Source: Aphanothece sp. CMT-3BRIN-NPC111
GTDB taxonomy: Bacteria; Cyanobacteriota; Cyanobacteriia; Cyanobacteriales; JAHHGU01
DNA length: 64,000 nt
NCBI GenBank assembly: GCA_019359765.1
Contig: JAHHGU010000004.1
Coordinates: 62,001-126,000 of the forward strand
Direction of reading: 5' to 3'
Positions 8,547 to 17,058 of this stretch are shown here, in pieces (position 1 is the first letter of the stretch; every line of letters starts with the position of its first letter). The notes beneath the pieces were generated by a model that was given only the letters and a program-made list of their open reading frames with translations, ran no database searches and had not been told where the DNA came from. The position numbers were made by a program, and so were the translations under genes.

Positions 8547-8744
8547 GTGGGTCAATCAAGCGGTATGCCTACGGCACGCTACGCGAACGATGCCGCGCAG
8601 ATTGACAAACGCTCTACGCAACTTACCATCAATATTCGGGATGAAGGCTTACGAATATTAGCGTTGGGAACCAGCGCTACCGCCCAAGGAGGCGATGTAA
8701 GACCAAAGCGGGGGATGAGCTTGAGGGTTCCCCTATTTTTCTGA
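8547..8744 (+). pseudogene. TnpB C-terminal remnant
   Basis: The second half of this open frame reads INIRDEGLRILALGTSATAQ and GGDVRPKRG, the characteristic C-terminal tail that follows the zinc ribbon in cyanobacterial TnpB proteins. The zinc ribbon and nuclease domain are absent; the upstream part holds the dispersed repeat GGCACGCTACGCGAACG instead. It is the scar of an IS200/IS605-type element lying in the same orientation as its neighbours. Confidence 0.75.
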
Positions 8745-8880
8745 TCAGCTTTGGCTCTGTGCGCTTTGCCGCCTGTATTCCAATTATACCAAGGATTACA
8801 GCTTTTTTTTCGGCAGGATTTATCCTGGACTTCGTGTCCCTTCCGGGACTAAAGCCACAGGGTTTCCAATGAGGTTGTTT

Positions 8881-9048
8881 ATGACAAGTAAAGTCTGTCT
8901 AAGTTCTCTTGAACACAAAAGCAATGCCACCAGAGGTAGAAAGTTTGTAGTTTTATATACTATAGTTAATAAAAAGATAAAAGAAAGGGATCAGCTAGCT
9001 GGTCGCTTTACAAAAATTAAAAGTTTGAGAGGCAAATACAAGGCGTGA
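8881..9048 (+). CDS. Possible small basic peptide (55 aa) coupled to ABC1 kinase
   Basis: An ATG at 8881, preceded by GAGG at 8871-8874, opens a 55-codon frame (MTSKVCLSSLEHKSNATRGR...) rich in Lys and Arg. It ends in a TGA that overlaps the GTG start of the ABC1 kinase by four bases (GTGA, 9045-9048), a classic coupling arrangement. No family is recognised. It could be a leader peptide or chance; the overlap and ribosome binding site are the only support. Confidence 0.35.
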   Translation: MTSKVCLSSLEHKSNATRGRKFVVLYTIVNKKIKERDQLAGRFTKIKSLRGKYKA

Positions 9049-10757
9049 GTCAGCATCCACTTGCGATTCAGAGGCGCTACGATTCAGAGGTGATCGCGCG
9101 CTACTACGGCAACCGCCCTTGGTTAGCGGTCTGGCGTACCGTGGTAGTTATCTGGGTGTTCGCTGGATTTCTTCTTGGTTTAAAGTGGGACGAGTGGTTA
9201 AACCAAGTTGAGCAGAACAAGTTCAAACGCGCTGCCCAACTGCGGCAAATCCTCACCCGCCTCGGTCCGACATTTATTAAAGTTGGTCAAGCCCTCTCCA
9301 CACGACCGGACTTGATTCGCAAAGACTTTTTAGAAGAACTGGTCAAGTTACAAGATCAGCTGCCATCCTTTGATAATGCGATCGCCTTCAATATCATTGA
9401 AGCCGAACTAGGGCGCTCGGTAGCAGAAGCCTACAGCGAAATTTCTGCACAGCCAATAGCCGCTGCTAGCCTCGGTCAAGTTTACCGGGCACGCCTGCAC
9501 AGCGGTGAAGAAGTAGCAGTAAAGGTACAGCGACCGAATTTGTTACCGACTTTAACGCTCGACCTTTACTTAATGCGGTGGGCAGCTGGCTGGCTGTCAC
9601 CTTGGCTTCCCCTAAATTTAGGACATGACTTGACGCTGATTGTGGATGAATTCGGCGGCAAGTTATTTGAAGAAATTGATTATCTTAACGAAGGGCGGAA
9701 CGCTGAAAAATTTGCCTTAAACTTCCGCGACGACCCCACAGTTAAAGTTCCTGCTATCTACTGGCGCTACAGCAGTAACAGCGTCCTCACCCTAGAGTGG
9801 ATCAACGGCTTCAAGCTCACAGATACAGAGCGCATTAAAGCCGCTGGACTGGACACTGATACCCTGATTCAGATTGGCGTAGTCGCAGGGCTGCGACAGT
9901 TGCTAGAACACGGCTTTTTCCATGCTGACCCTCATCCGGGTAATTTGTTTGCCCTTCCTGATGGTCGCATGGCTTATATTGACTTCGGCATGATGGATCA
10001 GCTGGAGGAGTATACCAAGGAAACCCTGGTTAGCTCAGTTGTCCACCTGATTAACAAAGACTATCTGGAGTTAGCCGAGGACTTTGTCAAACTGGGCTTT
10101 CTGACACCTAACACAGATATTGTACCTATCATACCTGCGCTAGAAACAGTCCTGGGTCAGGCAATCGGTGAAAGCGTGGGTGACTTTAACTTTAAGACAA
10201 TCACCGACAAGTTCTCGGAGCTGATGTATGATTATCCTTTCCGCGTACCAGCGAAATTTGCCCTGATTATTCGTTCTTTGGTGACGCAGGAAGGTTTGGC
10301 TCTCAGCCTGAATCCCAATTTCAAAATTGTTGAAGTAAGTTATCCTTACGTGGCGCGGCGTCTACTGAAGGGAGAATCCCCGGAAATGCGCCGACGCTTG
10401 ATAGAAGTGTTGTTCAAAGACGGCAAATTACAGTGGCAGCGGCTAGAGAACATGATTGCGATCGCTCGCTCTGATGGTCACTTTGACTTGTTGCCTACAG
10501 CTCAACTTGGTTTGCAGTATCTCCTCTCAGATGAAGGTCAGTTTATTCGACGTCAGCTAGTTCTAGCTTTAACAGAAGATAACAGGCTCCACACTGAGGA
10601 GGTAAAACGCCTCTGGAATTTGGTCAAGGATGAGCTGAAACCAGCGCAGCTGTTTAACGTGGCATTAGGTGCCTTAACAGAACTATCTACTGGAGGTGTC
10701 GCCGCCTTGTTACCCACAGCGGCAGGCATGAGCAAGCCTTTTGCTGATCAGCCGTAG
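9045..10757 (+). CDS. ABC1/UbiB/AarF family atypical kinase
   Basis: The 570-residue protein has the ABC1 hallmarks: KVGQ at residues 79-82 in FIKVGQALSTRPDLI, the alanine-rich nucleotide loop AAASLGQVYRARL, the lysine of VAVKVQRP, the HADPHPGN catalytic loop and the DFGMMDQL metal motif. An N-terminal hydrophobic stretch (VWRTVVVIWVFAGFLLGL) may associate with membranes. In the family, these kinases or ATPases support quinone and prenyl-lipid metabolism; cyanobacteria and plastids carry several paralogues. The GTG start is chosen because the homology begins close to it. Strong hairpin terminator downstream (10797). Confidence 0.93.
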   Translation: MSQHPLAIQRRYDSEVIARYYGNRPWLAVWRTVVVIWVFAGFLLGLKWDEWLNQVEQNKFKRAAQLRQILTRLGPTFIKVGQALSTRPDLIRKDFLEELVKLQDQLPSFDNAIAFNIIEAELGRSVAEAYSEISAQPIAAASLGQVYRARLHSGEEVAVKVQRPNLLPTLTLDLYLMRWAAGWLSPWLPLNLGHDLTLIVDEFGGKLFEEIDYLNEGRNAEKFALNFRDDPTVKVPAIYWRYSSNSVLTLEWINGFKLTDTERIKAAGLDTDTLIQIGVVAGLRQLLEHGFFHADPHPGNLFALPDGRMAYIDFGMMDQLEEYTKETLVSSVVHLINKDYLELAEDFVKLGFLTPNTDIVPIIPALETVLGQAIGESVGDFNFKTITDKFSELMYDYPFRVPAKFALIIRSLVTQEGLALSLNPNFKIVEVSYPYVARRLLKGESPEMRRRLIEVLFKDGKLQWQRLENMIAIARSDGHFDLLPTAQLGLQYLLSDEGQFIRRQLVLALTEDNRLHTEEVKRLWNLVKDELKPAQLFNVALGALTELSTGGVAALLPTAAGMSKPFADQP

Positions 10758-10796
10758 AAGCAAAGTAGTTATCAATAGCCGCCGCACTTTGATACT

Positions 10797-10824
10797 CCCA
10801 CCGGCTAAAGCTAGTGGGTTTTTT
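10797..10824 (+). terminator. Rho-independent-type terminator after ABC1 kinase gene
   Basis: CCCAC and GTGGG arms, extended by an inner GGCT/AGCT pairing, are followed by six T residues. It lies 40 bases past the stop. A similar hairpin starts the TnpB region at 19.35 kb, so it may derive from an element end. Confidence 0.65.
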
Positions 10825-10880
10825 CACGGCTTTTCTGTAAAATCTGCCAGTATCTTAATATCTACAAGTAGGAGATTTTC

Positions 10881-11252
10881 GTGTATTACTTTCCAGAGCC
10901 GCCGTATTTTTTATTCATTGCCGGTATGTTGGGTGCGCTTGCCTGTGGCTTCGCCTTTCAGGCAACGCTCAAACAAAAAGTAAACGAGTGGTCAAAAAAC
11001 CGCTCTACCCGTACTCTGGCGGAAATGCAAGGGGCGCAATTACTGTTGCCCTTTCTGGGAATTTCTGGCGGCATCTGTGTGTTTCTAGCAGCTGGTTTAG
11101 AAGTATTTGGCTTTCCGGCATGGCTGGCTTACACCATCTCCCTACTACTCACACTTGCTACTAGCTTCCTGGTTTGGTCTCAACTGCGCCGGGTTTTGGT
11201 TCAGCTAGAGCGGGGTGGCTCACAAGCGCTGGATTTGGACATGTTTAATTAG
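10881..11252 (+). CDS. Small membrane protein, unknown function
   Basis: This 123-residue protein starts at a GTG preceded by TAGGAG. It has three hydrophobic segments: FLFIAGMLGALACGFAF near the N-terminus, then GAQLLLPFLGISGGICVFLAAG and WLAYTISLLLTLATSFLVW. A basic stretch (KQKVNEWSKNRSTRT) separates the first two. The style is that of conserved cyanobacterial inner- or thylakoid-membrane proteins. No catalytic motif is visible. It sits after the ABC1 kinase terminator, so it is probably transcribed separately. Confidence 0.65.
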   Translation: MYYFPEPPYFLFIAGMLGALACGFAFQATLKQKVNEWSKNRSTRTLAEMQGAQLLLPFLGISGGICVFLAAGLEVFGFPAWLAYTISLLLTLATSFLVWSQLRRVLVQLERGGSQALDLDMFN

Positions 11253-11288
11253 GAATTTTCAACCGCAAAGAAGCTAAAAACCAAGAAT

Positions 11289-11308
11289 CCCACCCCTAAG
11301 GGGTGTGG
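11289..11308. terminator. Bidirectional hairpin between convergent genes
   Basis: CCCACCCC-TAA-GGGGTGTGG forms a GC-rich hairpin with one bulge, between the stop of the small membrane protein and the stop of the leftward O-methyltransferase. T-rich sequence follows on both strands. Confidence 0.5.
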
Positions 11309-11312
11309 ATTT

Positions 11313-12350
11313 TCAAGCACGTATGGCTTCGATCACGCTTACATCCGAGTGAGTAGGAACTATTTTGGTTAGCTTGAAGCCTGCACGCTCGAACAACGTT
11401 TGATACTCAGCCTCTGTGCGTTCACATCCACCCGGAGCCACCATCAACATATTAAGGTCGAGAAATTTACCTACAAAAGGTTCATTTCCAGGGGGAATAA
11501 CTTGCTCAACCACTAAAAGCTTTCCATTTTCTACCATCGCTTGATGACAGTTTTTGAGGATAGCGATCGCCCGCTCATCATCCCAATCATGGACGATGTG
11601 TTTGAGAATATAAGCATCGCCCCCTGCTGGCACAGATTCAAAGAAGTCTCCAGAAACAAGTTCGCAGCGTTCTGATACTCCTTCCGCCTCTAGCAACGGC
11701 TTCGCGCCTGCGATCACGGACGCTTGATCGAACAATATCCCTTTCATATTAGGGTTAGACTTGAGAATAGAGGCAATCAGGCTTCCGTGCCCACCTGCAA
11801 CATCAACCAACTTGTGGATTCTTGAGAAGTCATAATCCGCAGCCACAGCAGTTTTTTCTATAGCCGAAAAACTTGTCATAGCCTCATCAAAAATTCTTGC
11901 GGGTTCTGGGTTTTGAGCATAGTAATCGAACACATTCATGCCGTAAACGTGTTCAAAAGCGCAACCTCCAGTCTGTATACTATGCAGGATATCTCCCCAA
12001 GCTCGATAATGTTCCTCCCCAAACATAATAGCCATTGCCCGAATTGAGCCAGGAACATCACTTTGCAGATAAGTAGCAAGAGGTGTAAGTGCAAAAAGAC
12101 CTTGCTCATTTTCTACAAACACCCCCACGCTAGCAAGGGCACGCATGAGCCTATAGAGCGAACGGGAATCGGTTCCAGTGGAGTTTGCTAGTTCGTCACA
12201 ACTCTTCGGTTCATTTTTGAGCAAATCAGCAATCCCAAGTTTTGCTGCCGCGTAGATGCACTGTGAGAGCCAAGAGCCAGTTACCATTTGCACCATGACT
12301 AACTGTGGCGGCATATTGCCTGGGGTTTGAAGATTTTCTGCTGAGGACAT
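11313..12350 (-). CDS. O-methyltransferase, acetylserotonin/hydroxyneurosporene type
   Basis: The N-terminal half is the winged-helix dimerisation domain of plant-type O-methyltransferases (AAKLGIADLLKNEPKSCDEL; SRSLYRLMRALASVGVF). The C-terminal half has the SAM site LVDVAGGHGSLIASIL and the catalytic-histidine region ILKHIVHDWDDERAIAIL. Members methylate small phenolic or polyketide hydroxyls, so a natural-product role is likely, but no biosynthetic partner is adjacent. The start MSSAENLQTPG at 12350 is preferred; an upstream in-frame ATG at 12419 adds 23 residues without homology. Confidence 0.88.
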   Translation of the reverse strand: MSSAENLQTPGNMPPQLVMVQMVTGSWLSQCIYAAAKLGIADLLKNEPKSCDELANSTGTDSRSLYRLMRALASVGVFVENEQGLFALTPLATYLQSDVPGSIRAMAIMFGEEHYRAWGDILHSIQTGGCAFEHVYGMNVFDYYAQNPEPARIFDEAMTSFSAIEKTAVAADYDFSRIHKLVDVAGGHGSLIASILKSNPNMKGILFDQASVIAGAKPLLEAEGVSERCELVSGDFFESVPAGGDAYILKHIVHDWDDERAIAILKNCHQAMVENGKLLVVEQVIPPGNEPFVGKFLDLNMLMVAPGGCERTEAEYQTLFERAGFKLTKIVPTHSDVSVIEAIRA

Positions 12351-12474
12351 AATCGTTCTTGTCAGTAAAAAAATGTTATTGTCAACTACACCACCTTTAA
12401 AGCAATTTCGGATAAACAATAAATTTTGTAGATAAAAATTTAGATTTATTCAACTGGCTCTTACACCTTTAAAT

Positions 12475-12516
12475 ACCAAAAAACGCAGAGTTAGTTACTG
12501 AAATAACTCTGCGTTT
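12475..12516 (-). terminator. Terminator of remA-gmk operon
   Basis: A perfect 13-base stem (AAACGCAGAGTTA with its complement, 12481-12493 and 12504-12516) with a 10-base loop is followed, reading leftward, by a run of T residues (TTTTTTGG). It lies just past gmk and is the cleanest terminator in the window. The adjacent GCGTAAACCTCTGCGACC sequence is a dispersed cyanobacterial repeat. Confidence 0.8.
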
Positions 12517-12554
12517 CTTTGCGTAAACCTCTGCGACCTTTGCGTTGAAAAAGA

Positions 12555-13118
12555 TTAATTGTGTTTAAAAGTAAAGATAGCGGCTTCGATGCTCAGAAGC
12601 GCCTTTTCCAGGTCATCATTAATTATTTGAATATCAAATTCACTTGCGGCGGCAATTTCTTCTTGGGCATGGCTGAGGCGTTGGGCGATCGCCGTGTCTG
12701 TATCTTGATCGCGACCTCGTATCCGTTTCTCTAACTCTGTCATGGAAGGTGGCATGATAAAGATACGTAGTGCAGATGGAAAGGTTTGTTCAATTTGTCT
12801 AGCACCTTTTAGCTCAATTTCTAATATCACCCACTTCCCCTGTCGGATTTGCTCCTCGACCTGTTGGCGTGGGGTACCATAATAGTTACCAGCATATTCA
12901 GCCGACTCTAGCAAATCACCAGCCTCTATCATTTGTTCAAATTGGCTGCGGCTAACAAAGTAATAGTTTTTTCCGTCAACTTCGCCCATACGAGGGGAGC
13001 GAGTCGTTGCGGATACAGAAAGATATAGCTCAGGATGACGCTCTAGGAGCGATCGCAATAAAGTACCTTTGCCCACCCCACTTGGCCCCGTCAAAACAAT
13101 CAGTCTGCCTGTTTGCAT
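12555..13118 (-). CDS. gmk: Guanylate kinase
   Basis: The protein from MQTGRLIVLTGPSGVGKGTL has the P-loop GPSGVGKGT, the GMP-binding TTRSPRMGEVDGKNYYFV and the lid/Arg regions RIRGRDQDT of guanylate kinase, which converts GMP to GDP with ATP in the cytoplasm. The ORF could start at 13184, but the preceding residues have no homology and would overlap remA, so 13118 is chosen. It follows remA by 16 bases, the standard remA-gmk pairing. Confidence 0.96.
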   Translation of the reverse strand: MQTGRLIVLTGPSGVGKGTLLRSLLERHPELYLSVSATTRSPRMGEVDGKNYYFVSRSQFEQMIEAGDLLESAEYAGNYYGTPRQQVEEQIRQGKWVILEIELKGARQIEQTFPSALRIFIMPPSMTELEKRIRGRDQDTDTAIAQRLSHAQEEIAAASEFDIQIINDDLEKALLSIEAAIFTFKHN

Positions 13119-13134
13119 ATTAATTTCCAAAAAC

Positions 13135-13401
13135 TTAATTGTTGTTGGTTTGAGCGTCTTTGCCGATGACAAAGCGATGGGCAACAGTTTCCGGCTGAAT
13201 GGCGGAGAGAATCACATGGCTAGAATCAGTAATAATTACTGCCCTAGTGCGCCGCCCGTAGGTAGCGTCAATTAGCTGCCCTCGCTCCTTGGCATCGCTG
13301 ATGATACGCTTGATAGGGGCAGACTCTGGGCTAACGATAGCAACGACTCGGTTGGCCGAGACAATGTTACCAAAACCGATATTAATCAGCTGAATATCCA
13401 T
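13135..13401 (-). CDS. remA: RemA family (DUF370) regulator
   Basis: An 88-residue protein with [20 protein letters not shown] and [21 protein letters not shown], the conserved DUF370/RemA sequence. In Bacillus RemA is a DNA-binding activator of matrix genes forming ring-like oligomers; the cyanobacterial role is not established. The DUF370-gmk order is widespread, which supports co-transcription here. Confidence 0.93.
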   Translation of the reverse strand: MDIQLINIGFGNIVSANRVVAIVSPESAPIKRIISDAKERGQLIDATYGRRTRAVIITDSSHVILSAIQPETVAHRFVIGKDAQTNNN

Positions 13402-13612
13402 GACAAATTAATAGCCTAGCCGTACAAGGAGCTTATAATCAGATAACTTCATGTTATCTATAAAAATTGGGACTAACAGCGCTAAAATTACCTAAAATAA
13501 CTGTTTTTAGGCTTTTTAGCCTTATTTTCACGTTTTTATAACTTTTGACATAATTCTCAAGATACATAAGAAAATAAACCATCGAATTTATCACTGGGAA
13601 AACTTCTCGCGC

Positions 13613-15445
13613 GTGCAACAAGTTGACTTCACCACCTTAACTGCTGCTTATAGTGAGCTGCTCCCTGACTGGGTGCCAGCACGCACTGAACAGGTATATC
13701 AGAGCGATCGCTATACCATTGCCCTAGCCTTACGCACTTTAAAGCAGCGGGGTTGGCTAACGATTTCCTGGCATCCGCAAGCTGCTCGTCTTTGCATGGG
13801 CGAGCCACCACCCCGGACGCCAGATACCTTTACCTTCAGTCAACAGTTGCGGCACCAGCTGGGGGGTTTAGCCTTGGTAGCTATTGATGCGATCGCCCCT
13901 TGGGAGCGGGTATTAGATCTGCAATTTGCCCGACGCCCTGGAGAACCCGCCCTCTGGCACCTGTACGTCGAAATCATGGGCAAATACAGCAACGTCATCC
14001 TCACCGCAGCCGACAACTTGATTGTCACTGCTGCCCATCAAGTCAGCGCCCAGCAATCGAGCGTTCGTCCTATCCAAACCGGACAACCCTATGAAAAACC
14101 ACCAGCACTCACCGATCCCATTCCCAACTTGAATGAATCACAACAACGCTGGCAAGAGCGGGTGAGCTTGATACCAGGGCGTCTGGGGCGTCGGCTGCTC
14201 AAAAGTTACCGGGGGTTAAGTTCAGTGCTGGTTATGTCAATGGTACGAGCAGCCGATCTCGACCCTGACCAATCCACTGACACTTTAGAAACATCTGACT
14301 GGAATCGCTTGTTTCTGCGGTGGCAAGAGTGGCTGCAAGCATTAGATGAGGTGCAGAGGAGTAGGGGAGTAGGGGGAGCAGAGGAGCAGGGGGAGCAGGG
14401 GGAGCAGGGGGAGCAGGGGAGTAAAATCCCAAATCGCTTTCAACCAGGCTGGACAAAAGAGGGATATAGCGTACTCACTTGGGGCGTCGTCGAGCCAGTC
14501 CAGACAGTTCAAGACTTGCTCAATCGATATTATACTAATCAGCTTAATCAACAAGTTTTTACCCAGCTGCGTCATCAAATCAGCCAAAAACTGGGCGGCA
14601 TTCTGGAGAAATTGCGTCAGAAAGCTAACACTTTTAAAGAACGCTTGCAGCAGTCAGACGGGGCAGATAGTTACCGACAACAAGCTGACTTGCTAATGGC
14701 TCACCTTCAGGAGTGGCAACCAGGGATGGAGGCGATCGCACTTGCCGACTTTGACACTGGCAAGCCAGTTACCATTCCCCTAGAACCAGAAAAAAATGCT
14801 ATCCAAAATGCCCAAGCGCTCTATCGGCGTCATCAGAAGCTAAAACGCGCTCGGAGTGCCGTTGAGCCGTTATTTGCAGAAGTTCAAGCAGAAATTCAGT
14901 ATCTAGAGCAAGTAGAAGCTAGTTTAGGGACTCTGGATACCTACCAAGTCCCAGAAGATTTACAAACCCTAGAGGAAATCCGCGATGAGCTAATTGAGCA
15001 GAAGTATATAAACGCCCCAGATCAGCGTAGCCGCCCAGACACCGACGGTTCGACACCGTACCGTTACCAAACACCCAGTGGCTTTGAATTACTAATTGGT
15101 CGCAACAACCGACAAAACGATCAGTTGACCTTTCGCGTAGCTGGAGATTATGACCTCTGGTTCCACACCCAAGAAATTGCTGGTAGCCATGTAGTAATGC
15201 GTCTAGAGCCTGGGGCTGTACCTGACGAAATTGATTTACAATTTGCCGCTGACCTTGCCGCTTACTACAGCCGGGGTCGCCAGAGCGACCAGGTATCGGT
15301 TGTCTATACCGAACCCAAGCACGTCTATAAACCCAAGGGTGCCAAACCAGGCATGGCGATTTACAAGCAAGAGCGTATCCTCTGGGGGAATCCCCAGAGA
15401 GGCATCACCTATCTTATGGAAGATATCTCGCAGACAAGAAAGTAA
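13613..15445 (+). CDS. rqcH: RqcH/NFACT family ribosome quality-control protein
   Basis: The 610-residue protein has the NFACT-N domain at the start (VQQVDFTTLTAAYSELLP, GKYSNVILTAADN), central helical/coiled segments (EKLRQKANTFKERLQQ) and the NFACT-R domain near residues 470-600 (DLWFHTQEIAGSHVVMR, KHVYKPKGAKPGM). In the family RqcH binds obstructed 50S subunits and recruits tRNA-Ala for C-terminal tailing. A short low-complexity insert (EEQGEQGEQGEQG, residues ~257-270) is encoded by a GGGGAGCAG tandem repeat. Start is GTG; upstream ATGs are absent. Confidence 0.92.
   Translation: MQQVDFTTLTAAYSELLPDWVPARTEQVYQSDRYTIALALRTLKQRGWLTISWHPQAARLCMGEPPPRTPDTFTFSQQLRHQLGGLALVAIDAIAPWERVLDLQFARRPGEPALWHLYVEIMGKYSNVILTAADNLIVTAAHQVSAQQSSVRPIQTGQPYEKPPALTDPIPNLNESQQRWQERVSLIPGRLGRRLLKSYRGLSSVLVMSMVRAADLDPDQSTDTLETSDWNRLFLRWQEWLQALDEVQRSRGVGGAEEQGEQGEQGEQGSKIPNRFQPGWTKEGYSVLTWGVVEPVQTVQDLLNRYYTNQLNQQVFTQLRHQISQKLGGILEKLRQKANTFKERLQQSDGADSYRQQADLLMAHLQEWQPGMEAIALADFDTGKPVTIPLEPEKNAIQNAQALYRRHQKLKRARSAVEPLFAEVQAEIQYLEQVEASLGTLDTYQVPEDLQTLEEIRDELIEQKYINAPDQRSRPDTDGSTPYRYQTPSGFELLIGRNNRQNDQLTFRVAGDYDLWFHTQEIAGSHVVMRLEPGAVPDEIDLQFAADLAAYYSRGRQSDQVSVVYTEPKHVYKPKGAKPGMAIYKQERILWGNPQRGITYLMEDISQTRK
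14383..14421 (+). repeat. GGGGAGCAG tandem repeat within rqcH
   Basis: Four to five copies of a nine-base unit GGGGAGCAG, in frame, encode repeated Gly-Glu-Gln triplets between the N-terminal and middle domains of RqcH. Nine-base units keep the frame regardless of copy number, so length variation between strains would be tolerated. Confidence 0.8.
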
Positions 15446-15464
15446 ATTTTTTTGTCTTTTCTGT

Positions 15465-15593
15465 TACAATAAATTTAAAGAAATTTTACCACCTGCTCGT
15501 GTGGGAACGCGCAGTTGGGTTTTCCTCAAAGTAAAACGACAACATAAATTAAAAGTATTCTTAGGCCAGCTGAAGCAATAGCTGGCCTTTTTT
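15465..15593 (+). terminator. Terminator, possibly of a short RNA
   Basis: AGGCCAGCT (15563-15571) pairs with AGCTGGCCT (15580-15588), followed by six T residues. It is 117 bases beyond the rqcH stop. A TACAAT box at 15465-15470 could be a -10 element for a ~115-base RNA ending here, but no -35 is seen and the simplest reading is an rqcH 3' untranslated region. Confidence 0.6.
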
Positions 15594-15602
15594 CTTTGTG
15601 AT

Positions 15603-16355
15603 TCAACCTCTCGATCCCATTCCTGTTCCTTGTTTGACGTAGGCGTTGCGAGTAAACAAGGGAACACAGCTGCTGGTATTGATAGCTGCGGCGAGTTCAA
15701 TGTCTGCTGCAAACCCCCGTGCGACTAACTCTTTACCCGAACTACATCTTCTCAATGCTGTCACCAAACCATCTTTCGCACTATGAAATACTGCTATGGC
15801 GGCCTGAGCCTCTGGAGACAGTCTTCCATCCAGGTAGCTGAGAATTGCACCCGCTCCTACCAAGTCTTCCCAAGCTGGACGTAAACTCCCATCATTCCAC
15901 CTTTCACCAGCTGGAATGACAGCAATCCTGGTTCCGTGTGCCCTGGCAAAATCCGCAATCGCCTCGCAGTTACGAAGACAGCCAGCCAACGTCAGTGTTT
16001 GCCCTGTGCGTAAAGTGAGTGCAGCACCATTAGGTGAAGGTAGGACAAGTTTGGCTCCAGCAGGAATATTGAGCAGCGAGGAAGGCGAAAGAGAGTAGCC
16101 GTTGCTGGATTTGCGCTTCATACTCGCGAGGTCTGCATTCACAGACTTGGCGTAATCAGGTGCTAATTCATCCTTCCATTGGTAAGGAAATATTACTGCC
16201 CCCTTATTAGTTGCAATTTCAACACAGGTTGAAAAGGAGAGGACATCGACAACGATCGCCACATCACTAATTGGGGCGAGTTGGGCAACGCCCATCATAC
16301 CCCACTCGCACCGAAGGTCAAACTCTGACTGGTCAAAAATCATGTTGTTGTCCAA
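15603..16355 (-). CDS. ComB family 2-phosphosulfolactate phosphatase-like protein
   Basis: The 250-residue protein carries the ComB family pattern: VVDVLSFSTCVEIA, LPSPNGAALTL, AVIPAGERWNDGSLRPAWED and GAGAILSYL. In methanogens the enzyme dephosphorylates phosphosulfolactate for coenzyme M; cyanobacteria do not make coenzyme M, so the true substrate is unknown and the name indicates family only. Two ATGs (16355 and 16343) are possible starts. It converges on rqcH and diverges from clpP. Confidence 0.85.
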   Translation of the reverse strand: MDNNMIFDQSEFDLRCEWGMMGVAQLAPISDVAIVVDVLSFSTCVEIATNKGAVIFPYQWKDELAPDYAKSVNADLASMKRKSSNGYSLSPSSLLNIPAGAKLVLPSPNGAALTLRTGQTLTLAGCLRNCEAIADFARAHGTRIAVIPAGERWNDGSLRPAWEDLVGAGAILSYLDGRLSPEAQAAIAVFHSAKDGLVTALRRCSSGKELVARGFAADIELAAAINTSSCVPLFTRNAYVKQGTGMGSRG

Positions 16356-16440
16356 CTTTGACTCAGACTATACCTACAAACTTGTTTCCTCAGCTACAGT
16401 CGCTACAATCGAAGAAAAACACGACCCATAAGCAGGCTCA

Positions 16441-17049
16441 ATGATTCCAACAGTAATCGAACAATCTGGGCGTGGCGAACGCTCCTTTGACATCTACTCC
16501 CGACTTCTACGAGAGCGTATTGTCTTCCTGGGACAACAGGTAGATTCCGACCTCGCCAACTTAATAGTTGCCCAGCTGCTGTTTCTAGAATCCGAAGACT
16601 CTGAAAAAGACATTTACCTCTACATCAACTCTCCTGGCGGCTCTGTAAGCGCTGGCATGGGCATTTTTGACACCATGAATCAAATCCGCCCAGATGTTTG
16701 TACCATCTGTCTTGGACTAGCCGCCAGTATGGGAGCTTTTCTCCTCAGTGCTGGTGCAAAAGGCAAGCGGATGAGTCTGCCCCATTCTCGAATTATGATC
16801 CACCAGCCCTTGGGCGGTGCTCAAGGACAGGCAACGGATATTGAGATTCAAGCCAAGGAAATCCTCTACCATAAGCGTCGATTGAACGAGTTCCTAGCTC
16901 GGCACACTGGTCAGCCTATAGAGCGGATTGAGGAGGATACAGAGCGCGACTTTTTCATGTCCGCAGAGGAATCGAAGGATTACGGTCTAATCGACCAAGT
17001 GATTGACCGTCGTCCCTCGGCAACACGCCCTGCTGTTGCGATTAGATAA
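16441..17049 (+). CDS. clpP: ATP-dependent Clp protease proteolytic subunit ClpP
   Basis: The 202-residue protein matches ClpP in full. The catalytic triad is Ser96 (GLAASMGAF), His121 ([10 protein letters not shown]) and Asp170 (EDTERDFF), and the handle region [13 protein letters not shown] is complete. It forms tetradecameric chambers with Clp ATPases for cytoplasmic protein degradation. The YINSPGG motif that lines the oxyanion region is intact. Cyanobacteria have several paralogues and a ClpR; this copy is an active type. It is not followed by clpX. Confidence 0.97.
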   Translation: MIPTVIEQSGRGERSFDIYSRLLRERIVFLGQQVDSDLANLIVAQLLFLESEDSEKDIYLYINSPGGSVSAGMGIFDTMNQIRPDVCTICLGLAASMGAFLLSAGAKGKRMSLPHSRIMIHQPLGGAQGQATDIEIQAKEILYHKRRLNEFLARHTGQPIERIEEDTERDFFMSAEESKDYGLIDQVIDRRPSATRPAVAIR

Positions 17050-17058
17050 AGAAAGACC

